A stretch of DNA of 64,000 nucleotides from Actinomycetospora callitridis (GCF_028737265.1 NZ_JAQZAK010000002.1:930001-994000); one strand, 5' to 3'; positions 16,112 to 25,081 are shown, numbered from the stretch's first letter. Notes: a model not told the origin generated them from the letters alone. Made by a program: numbers and translations.

Positions 16112-16117
16112 ACCGTA
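16112..16117 (-). promoter_or_regulatory. -10 box before the trypco2 gene
   Basis: TACGGT on the minus strand, 7 nt before GTG 16104, with no ribosome-binding site. Confidence 0.5.
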
Positions 16118-16150
16118 GCGAGGCACCCCGACACCGGCCCTCGCCCTCGC

Positions 16151-16181
16151 TTGACAGGATCGCGTGGTACGGAATTAGGAT
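16151..16181 (+). promoter_or_regulatory. Near-consensus leaderless promoter for DUF899
   Basis: -35 TTGACA at 16151-16156 and -10 TAGGAT at 16176-16181, 19 bp apart. Seven nt after the -10 box comes ATG 16189, with no ribosome-binding site. It is the best housekeeping-type promoter in the window. Confidence 0.75.
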
Positions 16182-16188
16182 CGACGTC

Positions 16189-16872
16189 ATGGACCTCAGC
16201 GCGCGCCCCGTCGTCACCTCCGCCGAGTGGCACAAGGCCCGCGAGGAGATGCTCGTGCGCGAGAAGGAGGCCACCCGCGCTCAGGACGCGCTGGCCGCCG
16301 CCCGGCGGCGGATGCCGATGGAGGCGCTCGGGAAGGACTACGTCCTCGACGGCGCCGACGGGCCCGTCCGCCTCGTCGACGTGTTCGAGGGGCGCCGCCA
16401 GCTCATCGCCTACAAGTTCATGTGGACCGACCCGGAGAGCCCCTGCGAGGGCTGCTCGATGTTCGTCGACCAGTTCGGCCACACCGCCCACCTCAACGCC
16501 CGCGACGTCACGCGCGTGGTGATCAGCTCCGGCCCGCTCGCCGAGACGTTGCCCTACCGCGAGCGGATGGGCTGGACCGTGCCGTTCTACTCGGCGGCCG
16601 ACAGTGAGCTCTTCGACGACCTCGGCCACGACAGCTCGTTCGCGCTCGACGTCTTCCTGCGCGACGGCGACGACGTCTACCGCACGTACATGATCGACGG
16701 CCGGGGCACCGAGAAGCTGGGCAGCGTCTGGTCGTTCCTGGACATCACGCCGTTCGGGCGCCAGGAGTCGTGGGAGGACTCCCCGCCCGGCACGCCGCAG
16801 GGCGACCCGTACGTCTGGTGGCGCCGCCACGACGAGTACGACACCGCGCCGACCGCGGCCGGATGCCACTGA
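16189..16872 (+). CDS. DUF899 thioredoxin-like protein
   Basis: 227 residues. SAEWHKAREEMLVREKE is the family N-terminus; YKFMWTDPESPCEGCSMFVD carries the CEGC site in a thioredoxin-like fold. The protein ends with WWRRHDEYD. Cytoplasmic, function unknown, usually considered redox or stress related. The leaderless promoter is described separately. Confidence 0.9.
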   Translation: MDLSARPVVTSAEWHKAREEMLVREKEATRAQDALAAARRRMPMEALGKDYVLDGADGPVRLVDVFEGRRQLIAYKFMWTDPESPCEGCSMFVDQFGHTAHLNARDVTRVVISSGPLAETLPYRERMGWTVPFYSAADSELFDDLGHDSSFALDVFLRDGDDVYRTYMIDGRGTEKLGSVWSFLDITPFGRQESWEDSPPGTPQGDPYVWWRRHDEYDTAPTAAGCH

Positions 16873-16967
16873 TTACCTGTCAGCGGGGTGCCCCTCTCGG
16901 CGTGCTCCATGAGATGCAGACACCCAGTGTCCGTATCGCTCCGTGGATCACCGGGGATCGCCGGGGA

Positions 16968-17345
16968 TCAGTCGCCGTCGACCACCGGCAGCGGTGCGGT
17001 GTCGGCGCGCGGCTCCTCGTCGGTCCCGGGCCGGAAGAACGCGAGGAACGCGACGGCCACCGCCGCGAACACCAGACCGACCGCGAGGTAGACCAGCGCC
17101 GAGACCACGGTCGGGTCCCCGGCGACGGCGTGCGTGAGCCCCGCCTCCGCCGACCACGCCAGCACGAACCGCCGCGCGCGCCGCGCCCCGTCCCGCACCG
17201 CCACCAGCAGCGCGACCTGGGCCACGACGAGGACCACGACGAGCAGCAGCGACCCGCCGGACAGCAGCATCGCCGCCGCGACGCCCGCGCCGAGCGCGCA
17301 CGCCCCGACGGTCGCGAGCACGGCGCGGGTCGGCACGGCCCTCAC
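16968..17345 (-). CDS. Small integral membrane protein, unknown
   Basis: 125 residues with three to four hydrophobic helices (for example LLLVVVLVVAQVALLVAV and VYLAVGLVFAAVAVAFLAFF) and an acidic C-terminal tail. GTG 17345 is the first start that avoids Arg-rich shadow sequence. It is divergent from the methyltransferase gene. No named family recognised. Confidence 0.65.
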   Translation of the reverse strand: MRAVPTRAVLATVGACALGAGVAAAMLLSGGSLLLVVVLVVAQVALLVAVRDGARRARRFVLAWSAEAGLTHAVAGDPTVVSALVYLAVGLVFAAVAVAFLAFFRPGTDEEPRADTAPLPVVDGD

Positions 17346-17436
17346 GGTACGGCGACGGACGGCGCAGGCCGGTTCCGCTCCCGCCGTGGATGGGCGACGA
17401 TCATCTCCCGCCGAGCACCGAGCACCCGGAGGCACC

Positions 17437-18276
17437 GTGGCCGCCCAGCAGACGCCCGCGTCCGGGACACCGGCCATCTCCCTGCACGACTTCACCGACA
17501 TCGACCACTCCGCGGAGTCCACCTACGTCGCCGCGCTCGAGGCCTTCGACCGGCTGCCGTTGCTCCGGGAGCTCAAGGCGCTGGCCATCGAGCGCACCGC
17601 GATCGGGCCGGGCCGCCGGGTTCTCGACGTCGGCTGTGGGTTCGGGCTCGAGACGCTCCGGCTGGCGCCGCTCGTGCAGCCCGGCGGGGCCGTCTCCGGG
17701 ATCGACCTCTCCGCCGAGTTCATCGCCGAGGCCGTCCGCCGGGCCGAGGCCCAGGGCCTGCACCTCGACCTCACGACGGGCGATGCCCAGCACCTGCCCT
17801 TCCCCGACCACGCCTTCGACGTCACCCGGATCGAACGGGTCCTCATCTACCTCGACGACCCGGACCGCGCGCTCGCCGAGATGATCCGCGTGACCCGCCC
17901 CGGCGGCCGGATCGCGATCATCGCGCCGGACTTCGACACGAACACCCTCAACGTGCCGGACGCCGCGCTGGTCCGAGCGGTGCTCGCGCACGAGGCCGAC
18001 ACGTCCGTCGTCAACCCCCGCCTGGTGCGTGACCTGCGCGGGAAGCTCGAGGACCTGGGTCTCGAGGACGTGGAGCTCACCAGCCGCATGGTCGTCTTCT
18101 CCCCCGACCTCGGCGCGCGGTACTTCGGCAGCCTCGGCCCGGCCGCCGCACGGGCCGGCGTGATCGACGCCGCCGCCGGGCAGCGCTGGACGTCGACCGT
18201 CGCCGAGCTCCACCGCACCGGGCGCCTCTTCGGCGCGATCGGCTACTACCTCGTCACCGCCTCCGTGCCCGGGTGA
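17437..18276 (+). CDS. Class I SAM-dependent methyltransferase
   Basis: 279 residues. VLDVGCGFGLETL is the SAM-binding motif I, SGIDLSAEF motif post-I, FDVTRIERVLIYLDDPD motif II and VTRPGGRIAII motif III: a Methyltransf_11/ubiE-like protein. Substrate unknown. GGAGG precedes GTG 17437. The 3' end overlaps the convergent RNA-ligase-like gene by 23 bp. Confidence 0.9.
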   Translation: MAAQQTPASGTPAISLHDFTDIDHSAESTYVAALEAFDRLPLLRELKALAIERTAIGPGRRVLDVGCGFGLETLRLAPLVQPGGAVSGIDLSAEFIAEAVRRAEAQGLHLDLTTGDAQHLPFPDHAFDVTRIERVLIYLDDPDRALAEMIRVTRPGGRIAIIAPDFDTNTLNVPDAALVRAVLAHEADTSVVNPRLVRDLRGKLEDLGLEDVELTSRMVVFSPDLGARYFGSLGPAAARAGVIDAAAGQRWTSTVAELHRTGRLFGAIGYYLVTASVPG

Positions 18277-18829
18277 CCGACGCGTCGCCGAGCAGCGGCG
18301 CCTCGGCCACGACGTGCCAGGACCCGACGTCGAACGACCCGGCGAGCAGGTGGACGCGATCGACCTCGGCCGTGATCGGGAGGCTCGGCGCGAGCTGCTC
18401 CGCGGCGGCACGCAGCGCCGCGAGCGAGGAGTGGCGCCGGTACCCGACGGTCAGGTGCGGCACCGGCTCGTGCTCACCCCCGTACGGCGGGTGGGACGGA
18501 AAGGCGCGGGCGGCGCGCTCGGTGAGCGCCGCGAACGGGTCCGGCGGGTTCGGCGCGAGCCACACGTAGTCGTCGCCGAACCACCCGACGGCGTCGAGGC
18601 GGAACGAGAACGGCGCGACGTCCCGCACCGCGCGGCGCAGCGTCGCGACCGTGCCGTCGTCGACGGCCCGGGCGGGCACGAACGGGAACAGGACGGTCAC
18701 GTGCGCGGGCACGCCCTGGGGTGCCGACGGGTCCAGCTCGTCGCGCAGCGCGCCGACGACGGGTTCGGCGGCCGGGACGAGGACCAGCACCGCGGTGTGC
18801 GTCGCCCGCGCACCGACCTGGACGCTCAT
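18254..18829 (-). CDS. 2H phosphoesterase / 2'-5' RNA ligase-like protein
   Basis: 191 residues with the two HxT motifs of the 2H superfamily, HVTV near residue 43 and HLTV near residue 124. Members cleave cyclic phosphodiesters or join tRNA halves. The biological substrate cannot be told from sequence. Confidence 0.87.
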   Translation of the reverse strand: MSVQVGARATHTAVLVLVPAAEPVVGALRDELDPSAPQGVPAHVTVLFPFVPARAVDDGTVATLRRAVRDVAPFSFRLDAVGWFGDDYVWLAPNPPDPFAALTERAARAFPSHPPYGGEHEPVPHLTVGYRRHSSLAALRAAAEQLAPSLPITAEVDRVHLLAGSFDVGSWHVVAEAPLLGDASVTRARRR

Positions 18830-18874
18830 CGTCGGGATCCTGCCCCAGTGCCGACCCCGCGCGGTCCGACCGGC

Positions 18875-19366
18875 TCAGCGCCGGCCCTCGTCGTCGTGCG
18901 GCCCCTCGGCGGCGCGGCGGAACCGTTGCGCCTCCCGTCGTTCGGCGTCGGCTCTGCGGCGCGTGACACGGACGTCCTCACCCGGCGTCGTGGCGCCGGC
19001 CTCGCGCGCGTGCGCCTCACGGGTGTCGGCGAGTCGGTCGTAGGTGGCGGCGAGGGCCTCGGCGGCGTCGGCGAGGCACAGGTAGGTCTTGCGGGTCGTC
19101 TCGACGGCGTTCCTGGCCCGTTCCACGAGGTCGGGGCACTCCACGGGGGGCCGGGCCACGACGCACAGTGCACGATCGATGACCACGTCTCCGTCGCAGA
19201 CCTGGCGGGCCACGTCGTGCACCGAGACCCCGGTGGCGGCGGCGTGCGCCCGCAAGCCCTGGTGGGCCTCGGCGAGGTCCACGACGAGCGCCTCGGCCAG
19301 GACGGCCCGGGCGCGCAGCACCCGGACGTCGCGCCAATCCCGCGGGTTCAGGTCGCTGTCGGCCAT
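18875..19366 (-). CDS. ANTAR-like regulator without GAF domain
   Basis: 163 residues. The segment ALVVDLAEAHQGLRAHAAAT plus VSVHDVARQVCDGD resembles the helical ANTAR RNA-binding domain, in a diverged form. The rest is helical and Arg/Glu-rich. It heads an array of five GAF-ANTAR genes on the same strand, which is the main support. Confidence 0.6.
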   Translation of the reverse strand: MADSDLNPRDWRDVRVLRARAVLAEALVVDLAEAHQGLRAHAAATGVSVHDVARQVCDGDVVIDRALCVVARPPVECPDLVERARNAVETTRKTYLCLADAAEALAATYDRLADTREAHAREAGATTPGEDVRVTRRRADAERREAQRFRRAAEGPHDDEGRR

Positions 19367-19518
19367 CAGCTCTCATCGGCCCCGGCTCTCGCGCCCTGCG
19401 AGAGCGTCAGACGGTGGCGGTTGGGCCTGTGCCTCCGCCGACGAGTGTGGCCCGGCTCACCCGGTCGGTCCAGGCCGGGCGGTCGACGGCGCCTGCTCGC
19501 GGGCGCCCTCGCCTGGTG

Positions 19519-20262
19519 TCATCGGCGTACCTCCCTCGCCTCGGGGCGGGAGCCGGAGGTGTCGGCGTTGTCGAGGAGCCACTGCGCGACGGCGGTGAGC
19601 TTCAGGTTGGTGTCCTGGGAGGACTTCACCAGCATCTGGAAGGCGCCCTCGTCGTCGACCTTGAAGCGCTCGCGCAGCAGACCCTTGGCCTGCCCGATGA
19701 GGTCGCGGCTGTCGACCGCGCGCTGCAGGTGGACGGCGGTGTTCGCGCCGTAGAGCAGCACGGCGGCCTGGATGCCGAACAGTCCGGCCAGCGTCTGTGC
19801 TTCGTCGTCGAAGGCGTCGGGTTCGGCCGAGTAGAGGTTCAGCGCGGCCCGGACGCCGCCCTCGACCGAGAGCTGCGTCGACATCAACGCCCGGTAGCCG
19901 GCTTCGGCGGCGTAGGGCGAGAACCGTGGCCAGCGGTCGGCGTCGGCCCCGGCGAGGTCCTGGGCGACGACGGTCCCGGTCTCGGGTGGGTCCTCGATCG
20001 CCGTGATGCACGGGCCCTCGTGGAGCTCGCTCTGCTTCTCGTCGAGCTTGCGGATGCTCTCGCTGGTGGGGTGGCGGGTCTCGACGCGGCCGTGCTCGGT
20101 GATCGAGATGCTGCCCGCGTCCACCCCCGGGACGGTGCCCACCGCCGAGGCGACGACCTGCGCGAGGGTCTGCTCGAGGTCGCGAACGCCGCGCTCCTCG
20201 ACCAACCCGTGCGCGGCGGTGCGCAGGGCGACGACGAGGTCCTCGGGATGCCGGGCGTCCAT
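19519..20262 (-). CDS. GAF-ANTAR regulator (copy 1)
   Basis: 247 residues: GAF domain about residues 15-165 (PGVDAGSISIT, SELHEGPCITA, RAALNLYSAEPDAFD) and ANTAR domain about 185-235 (SRDLIGQAKGLLRERF, FQMLVKSSQDTNLKL). ANTAR domains bind paired hairpins in nascent RNA and act as antiterminators; the GAF domain would sense the signal. ATG 20262 follows GGGGGGAG. A 33-nt block identical to one in front of copy 4 lies 65-97 bp upstream. Confidence 0.9.
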   Translation of the reverse strand: MDARHPEDLVVALRTAAHGLVEERGVRDLEQTLAQVVASAVGTVPGVDAGSISITEHGRVETRHPTSESIRKLDEKQSELHEGPCITAIEDPPETGTVVAQDLAGADADRWPRFSPYAAEAGYRALMSTQLSVEGGVRAALNLYSAEPDAFDDEAQTLAGLFGIQAAVLLYGANTAVHLQRAVDSRDLIGQAKGLLRERFKVDDEGAFQMLVKSSQDTNLKLTAVAQWLLDNADTSGSRPEAREVRR

Positions 20263-20326
20263 GGGTGTGCTCCCCCCGTGACACGAAACGCGGTGGGCAC
20301 GAGGCGCAGGCGATCGAACGCGCTGT

Positions 20327-20359
20327 CGGGCAGAGCCGAAGCGACATGCGCGGCGATCT
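20327..20359 (-). promoter_or_regulatory. Leader hairpin element, copy A
   Basis: The 33 nt are identical to 23202-23234. On the minus strand GGGCAGA...TCTGCCC (7 bp) closes around an inner GCCG...CGGC, giving an 11-bp stem with a 2-nt bulge and a 12-nt loop containing CATGTCGC. It sits in the leader of GAF-ANTAR copy 1. CTTCATGTG is conserved about 35 nt further upstream. Confidence 0.65.
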
Positions 20360-20541
20360 GCCCTCCCCACCCGGCGGCGGAGATCGGGGATGCACATGAA
20401 GCACGGGACTGAGGGAAACGCTGTGGAACAGATGCCCCGTGTCCGGATCACGGCCGTGCGGTCGACCTGCGTCACACCGTAGCGCCATCGCGCACCCGAG
20501 GTCCTGTTCGGTCGGCGCGCAGCTCGGAGGTGGCTGGTCGA

Positions 20542-21234
20542 CTAGGAGTAGTCGGTGCCCGTGATGTGGTCGATGAGTTGCTCGGCGACGACGACCGGGT
20601 CCTTGGTGGTGTCGTCGAGGTGGGGTACCAGGAGGTCCTCGGCGTCCGGCAGCGCCAGGTCAAGACACCGGCTGAGGAGGCTCACGGCGAGCTGGTACCG
20701 GCCGGCGCGGGTCTCGTCGGCGCCGTAGAGCAGTTGGGTGGCCCGGCGGACGAACATCTCGGCCATCGCGGTGGCGGGGAGTCCGAGGGCGTGGGGGCGG
20801 GTGGCGTAGAGATCCAGTGCCGTCCGGTGGCCGCCCTGGCTGCGCAGCGTGGTCGAGTGCAGAGACCGGAACGGGGGGCTGATGCCGACCGCGTACTCGC
20901 CGGACTCGATCCCGAGGGTGAGGTCCTCGACGATGAGGACCGAGCCGTGGATGGGCTGGGCCGCGGCCTCGTCGAGCAGGGGGCCGGCACCGGTCTGGTT
21001 GTGCCACCGGTCGATCACGCCGATCTCGGGGTGGGTGACATGGGTGGACCGCACCTGGCCGTGGCCCGCGTAGGAGATGGCCGCGGCCTCCGCGGCGGGC
21101 ACCGTGTTCCGGCAGACGGAGACCAGCGCGTCCAGCGCGTCGTAGCCGGACTCGAGCGGGCGGAAGGTGGAGCTCCGGAGATCCCGTAGCGACTCGAGCA
21201 GACCGAACGGGTCGGCGTCCTCGGGCTCCATCAT
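20542..21234 (-). CDS. GAF-domain protein with degenerate ANTAR domain (copy 2)
   Basis: 230 residues. The GAF region is recognisable (AAEAAAISYAGHGQ, AALDLYATRPHALG adapted as TALDLYATRP), but the ANTAR region (QLAVSLLSRCLDLAL, DAEDLLVPHL) lacks the IGQAKGIL signature. It is the most divergent member and has no leader element. It may be a dominant partner or a decaying copy. Confidence 0.75.
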   Translation of the reverse strand: MMEPEDADPFGLLESLRDLRSSTFRPLESGYDALDALVSVCRNTVPAAEAAAISYAGHGQVRSTHVTHPEIGVIDRWHNQTGAGPLLDEAAAQPIHGSVLIVEDLTLGIESGEYAVGISPPFRSLHSTTLRSQGGHRTALDLYATRPHALGLPATAMAEMFVRRATQLLYGADETRAGRYQLAVSLLSRCLDLALPDAEDLLVPHLDDTTKDPVVVAEQLIDHITGTDYS

Positions 21235-21306
21235 CGGCGCCCTCGCTCGTCGCCCGGACGAGGGCGGGGCCTGGCCGGTGTGTGGCGCGCGGGCCGGGAG
21301 TGATCC

Positions 21307-22089
21307 TCAGTGATCATCGGCAGGTCGGTCGCGACGGTTCTGTCCCTGTTCGGCCTCGGCGACGACCCACGCGGCGACGTCCACCAGATCGATCGCCGAG
21401 CGCTGCGAGGAGGTCACCAACATCTGGAACGCCTCGTCACCTGTCACACCGTGTCGCTCGATCAGGATGCCGCGGGCCTGAGCGATGACGTCCCGGCTGT
21501 CGATGCCCGCCTGCAACGCCCGGGTCTGCTCGGCTCCGTAGAGCAGCAGGGCGGCCTGGGACCCGAACAACCCGGCGGTCACCTGCGCGTGCTCGTCGAA
21601 CACGCGCGGCCGGGCCCCGTAGAGGTTCAGTGCCGCCTGCATCTCCGGCTCCTGGGACAGCTGGACACCCAGCATCGCGCGATAGCCCTGTTCGACGGCC
21701 TGTGGCGCGAACCGCGGCCACCGCTCCCCGTCCCCGTTCGACAGGTCGTCGACGACGACGAGCCCGTCGGCGGCGGGCTCCTCGATCGCGGTGATGCACG
21801 GACCTTCGTGCAGCTCGCTCTGCAGCCGGTCGAGCTTGGTCACTCCGCCGTTGCTCGGGGTCCGCGAGTCGACGCTTCCCCGGCTGACCATCGAGATGCC
21901 ACCGGCGTCGGCGCCGGGGATCGTGTCGACCGCCGCCGTCACGACATTGCTGAGCAGCAGCTCCTGGTCGCGGAAGTTCCGCTGGTCCATCAGGTCCAGC
22001 GCCGCGGCTCGCAGGGCAGGCCCGATCTCGTCGGTGCGCTCGGGTTTCACGTCAGACGCCACCTGTCGGTGTTCGAGTGCTCGCAACAC
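21307..22089 (-). CDS. GAF-ANTAR regulator (copy 3)
   Basis: 260 residues: GAF (PGADAGGISMV, SELHEGPCITAIEEP, AALNLYGARPRVFD) and ANTAR (SRDVIAQARGILIERHGV, FQMLVTSSQRSAIDL). The start is uncertain: GTG 22089, 22062 or 22050 are all in frame without a strong ribosome-binding site. A diverged leader element lies close upstream. Confidence 0.87.
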   Translation of the reverse strand: MLRALEHRQVASDVKPERTDEIGPALRAAALDLMDQRNFRDQELLLSNVVTAAVDTIPGADAGGISMVSRGSVDSRTPSNGGVTKLDRLQSELHEGPCITAIEEPAADGLVVVDDLSNGDGERWPRFAPQAVEQGYRAMLGVQLSQEPEMQAALNLYGARPRVFDEHAQVTAGLFGSQAALLLYGAEQTRALQAGIDSRDVIAQARGILIERHGVTGDEAFQMLVTSSQRSAIDLVDVAAWVVAEAEQGQNRRDRPADDH

Positions 22090-22115
22090 GTCGCCGAGCC
22101 CTCATGGGCCGGCAA

Positions 22116-22140
22116 GGCAGAGCCGAGGAAGACATGCGCC
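22116..22140 (-). promoter_or_regulatory. Leader element, copy C (diverged)
   Basis: It shares GGCAGAGCCGA and GACATGCGC (plus-strand reading) with copies A and B. An AGAGC/GCTCT inverted repeat keeps hairpin potential. CACATGAAG at about 22179 matches the outer conserved block. Confidence 0.5.
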
Positions 22141-22400
22141 GTGCTCTCGAGGCCGATGGCGATACGTCACCGGGGAAGCACATGAAGGTCGGAGCTACCA
22201 GGTCTCCGCGAACTACTGCGGTACCTCGCGTCCTCACGGGGCGGCAACTGTGGTCGACCGCCATGGCAGAGGCTACCCGGCACACGGATCCCGACACCCG
22301 GCGACCGAGCGCAGGAGACCGGCGACCCCGGACCAGCGGCGGGCGACGAGGCTGGGCCACCCGTCGGCCGACCGACTCCCCGGGCTCGTCACCGGAGGAG
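22141..22400. other. Intergenic leader region, GAF-ANTAR copies 3 and 4
   Basis: Together with 22090-22140 this is 311 bp without a convincing gene. It holds leader copy C and presumably the copy 3 promoter. Nothing else is recognised. Confidence 0.5.
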
Positions 22401-23138
22401 TCAGAGGCCGCCGAGCTCGGGCGTCGCATGGTCCGAGGCGATGCTCGTCGTGAGCCATTGGGCGACCGCGGCGAGCTTCATGTTGGTCTCCTGCGACGAG
22501 CGCACGAGCATCTGGAACGCGGCGTCGTCGTCGATCTTGAAGCGTTCCATCAGGATGCCCTTGGCCTGCCCGATCAGGTCGCGGCTGTCGACGGCGCGCA
22601 GGAGGTTGGCCGCGGTGTCGCTGCCGTAGAGCAGCATGCTGGCCTGGACCCCGAAGAGCCCCGCCATCGTGCGGGACTCGTCGTCGAAGGCGTCGGGGGT
22701 GGCCGAGTACAGGTTCAGCGCGGCGCGCATGCGGCCGTCGGCCGAGAGCTGGGACGACATGAGAGCCCGGTAGCCGGCCTCGACCGCGCGCGGAGCGAAC
22801 CGCGGCCACCGCTCGCCATCCGCACCGGCGAAGTCGCGAGCCACGACCAGCCCGCTGGGCGGCGGCTCTTCGAGGGCGGTGATGCACGGGCCCTCGTGCA
22901 GCTCACTCTGGACCTGGTCGAGCTTGCCGATCTCCGCGCTGGTGGGGTGTCGGGTCTCGACGCGTCCGTCCTGGGTCATCGAGATGCTGCCCGCGTCCAC
23001 CCCTGGCACCGTCTGCACCGCCGAGACGACGATCTGGCGCAGCGTCTCCTCGAGGTCGCGGATGCTGCGCCGCCCGGCCAGTTCCCGGGCGACCTGGCGC
23101 AGGGCCACGACGAGCTGTTCGTTCTGCTCCGGCTGCAT
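22401..23138 (-). CDS. GAF-ANTAR regulator (copy 4)
   Basis: 245 residues: GAF (PGVDAGSISMT, SELHEGPCITALEEP, AALNLYSATPDAFD) and full ANTAR (SRDLIGQAKGILMERF, FQMLVRSSQETNMKL). ATG 23138 follows GGGGAC. Very close to copies 1 and 5, so a recent duplication. Leader copy B lies upstream. Confidence 0.9.
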   Translation of the reverse strand: MQPEQNEQLVVALRQVARELAGRRSIRDLEETLRQIVVSAVQTVPGVDAGSISMTQDGRVETRHPTSAEIGKLDQVQSELHEGPCITALEEPPPSGLVVARDFAGADGERWPRFAPRAVEAGYRALMSSQLSADGRMRAALNLYSATPDAFDDESRTMAGLFGVQASMLLYGSDTAANLLRAVDSRDLIGQAKGILMERFKIDDDAAFQMLVRSSQETNMKLAAVAQWLTTSIASDHATPELGGL

Positions 23139-23201
23139 GGTGCCGTCCCCGTCTCCGTCGAGCGCGGAGGGCACGGGGCGCAGCACGTCAGGTGTGCTGG
23201 C

Positions 23202-23234
23202 CGGGCAGAGCCGAAGCGACATGCGCGGCGATCT
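23202..23234 (-). promoter_or_regulatory. Leader hairpin element, copy B
   Basis: The 33 nt are identical to copy A. Here the outer arm is GGGCAG...CTGCCC with a larger internal loop. It lies 64-96 bp before the copy 4 start. CTTCATGTG lies further upstream, as in copy A. Confidence 0.65.
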
Positions 23235-23412
23235 CCCCTGCCCGCCGTGGTCGTGGGGGCCGGGGGAGGCACACATGAAGGACGAATCCGAACCGGGGCG
23301 CAGGAGGCCCCGTGTCCCGTGGGCGGCCGCGGGTTGACCGGTCGAGCACGCCCACGTTCACGGCGTAGGGAACACGTGCCCGGACCACCCGCCGCAGAAA
23401 CACGCAGGGACG

Positions 23413-24144
23413 TCAGGTCGTGGCGGGCCTGGCCCGACGTCTGCCGGTTTCGGTGGTCAGCCAGCGTGCGACGTCGGTGAGCTTCATGTTCGTGTCCTGG
23501 GAGGACTTGACCAGCATGCGGAACGCGGCCTCGTCGTCGAGGGAGAAGCGTTCCATCAGGATGCCCTTGGCCTGCCCGATCAGGTCGCGGCTGTCCACGG
23601 CCCGTTGCAGGTGGTGCGCGGTGTCGGCGCCGTAGAGCAGCATCGCGGCCTGGATGCCGAACAGCCCCGCCAGAGTCTGGGCGTCCTGGTCGAACGCGTC
23701 CGCACCGGCCGAGTACAGGTTCAGCGCGGCCCGAGGACCCCCGTTGGCCGACAGCTGGGTCGACATCAGCGCCCGATAGCCGGCCCCGACCGCCTGCGGG
23801 GCGAACCGCGGCCAACGCTCGGCGTCGTCGCCGGCGAGGTCCCGCGCGATCACGATCCCGTCCTCGGGCGGGTCCTCGATCGCCGAGAGGCAGGGGCCTT
23901 CGTTCAGCTCGCTCTGGGTGCGGTCGAGCTTGCCGATCGCCTCGCTGCTGGGGTGGCGGGTCTCGACGCGCCCGTGATCGGTGATGGAGATGCTGCCCGC
24001 GTCCACCCCGGGGATGGTGGCCACGGCCGAGGTGACGATCTGCCCGAGCGTCTCCTCCAGGTCCTGGAGGCTGCGCCGGCCGGCCATGCTGCGGGCCGCG
24101 GCGCGCAACGCGGTGACGAGTTCGTCGTTCTGACGGGGATCCAT
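23413..24144 (-). CDS. GAF-ANTAR regulator (copy 5)
   Basis: 243 residues: GAF (PGVDAGSISIT, SELNEGPCLSAIEDP, AALNLYSAGADAFD) and ANTAR (SRDLIGQAKGILMERF, FRMLVKSSQDTNMKL). ATG 24144 follows GAGGTGGGA. The longer open frame upstream is a shadow. Confidence 0.9.
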   Translation of the reverse strand: MDPRQNDELVTALRAAARSMAGRRSLQDLEETLGQIVTSAVATIPGVDAGSISITDHGRVETRHPSSEAIGKLDRTQSELNEGPCLSAIEDPPEDGIVIARDLAGDDAERWPRFAPQAVGAGYRALMSTQLSANGGPRAALNLYSAGADAFDQDAQTLAGLFGIQAAMLLYGADTAHHLQRAVDSRDLIGQAKGILMERFSLDDEAAFRMLVKSSQDTNMKLTDVARWLTTETGRRRARPATT

Positions 24145-24210
24145 GAGTGGTCCCACCTCTGAGATCGCGGCGGGGACGAGCGCGGCACCTCGATGGGTGC
24201 TGGTGTGCCA

Positions 24211-24233
24211 GGTAGAGCCAGGACGCCATGGGC
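24211..24233 (-). promoter_or_regulatory. Leader element, copy D (weak)
   Basis: GGTAGAGCCAGGACGCCATGG aligns loosely with the leader core of copies A-C at the equivalent place upstream of copy 5. Hairpin potential is poor. Confidence 0.3.
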
Positions 24234-24296
24234 TGCGTTCAGGACCACCCGGAGCGTTCGTGCCGAGACGAGCGCTCCGCGTCCGGTCAACGCCCG

Positions 24297-24692
24297 TCAG
24301 TTCGAACGCCGTGGCCCCCACTGTCCACCATCCGCACGCGCCCTGCCGACCGGGGGCAGATGGTCGGTCGTCGGGAGCGACGCTCGCCGACCGCCTGGTG
24401 ACGAGGCGGCGTGGTGGCCGTCGAGGCTCGTCATCCGGCGCGCCATGGAGGCGGTCGAGGTGACGCCCTGGACCACGGCCAGGAGATTGTGGCTGGCTGC
24501 GGTGGTCGGGATGGACTCGAGACCGGTGGCACGCACGAGTGCGGCGAGGGCCTCGAGGTTCTTCGCCAGGTCCACGATCAGCTCGCTCTTGTCGCCGTCG
24601 CCGTGACCGAGCGAGCGACGTTCCGTGGCTTGACGGAGTGCGGCGGTCGCTTCGCGCAATGCACAGATGGCGTTCTCGGCGTCGTCGGCCAC
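24297..24692 (-). CDS. Small hypothetical helical protein
   Basis: 131 residues. The first 65 residues form amphipathic helices (AICALREATAALRQATERR, LIVDLAKNLEALAALVRATG). The C-terminal third is Arg/Gly-rich and may be spurious. GTG 24692 has GGAG 9 nt upstream. It follows the regulator array on the same strand. No family recognised. Confidence 0.55.
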   Translation of the reverse strand: MADDAENAICALREATAALRQATERRSLGHGDGDKSELIVDLAKNLEALAALVRATGLESIPTTAASHNLLAVVQGVTSTASMARRMTSLDGHHAASSPGGRRASLPTTDHLPPVGRARADGGQWGPRRSN

Positions 24693-25081
24693 GGCGGCAC
24701 TCCATGTCTCGGCGGGTGGGGCAATGCCTGTACCTGGACCCCGCCGATGTGGAGGCCGTCGACGTCAGTATGCCTGCGCTCGGCCCGGAGGCCCTGTCGT
24801 CGGTGCGGGTCATCGGTGGTGGGAATGGGAGGATCCTCGGCCGGTCGACGCCGTTTGACCTGGTCAGACGGTCACGACACATGCTCGCAGAATGTGCTCG
24901 ACGCCGATCCGGATGGCGAGGTGCCGCGATGGCCCGTATGGTCCATCGCGACAGCACGGTTGACCTCCAGCCGGCGAAGAGACGGACAAGCGTGTCCGTA
25001 CCCGCCCGACGGAGCCCGTGCGCTTGCCGATCGGCAATTCAGCTTCGGGACCGCATGGACCCCATCCTCGCCCGAGGTGAC
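24693..25081. other. Intergenic, 389 bp, no gene seen
   Basis: Both strands contain only short or atypical frames. It must hold the promoter for the pair of small plus-strand genes that follow. No hairpin or repeat stood out. Confidence 0.5.

Noticed and set aside
15679..16869. A 396-codon minus-strand frame including the trypco2 gene
   Set aside because: Only its C-terminal 141 codons form a known domain; the rest is antisense of DUF899.
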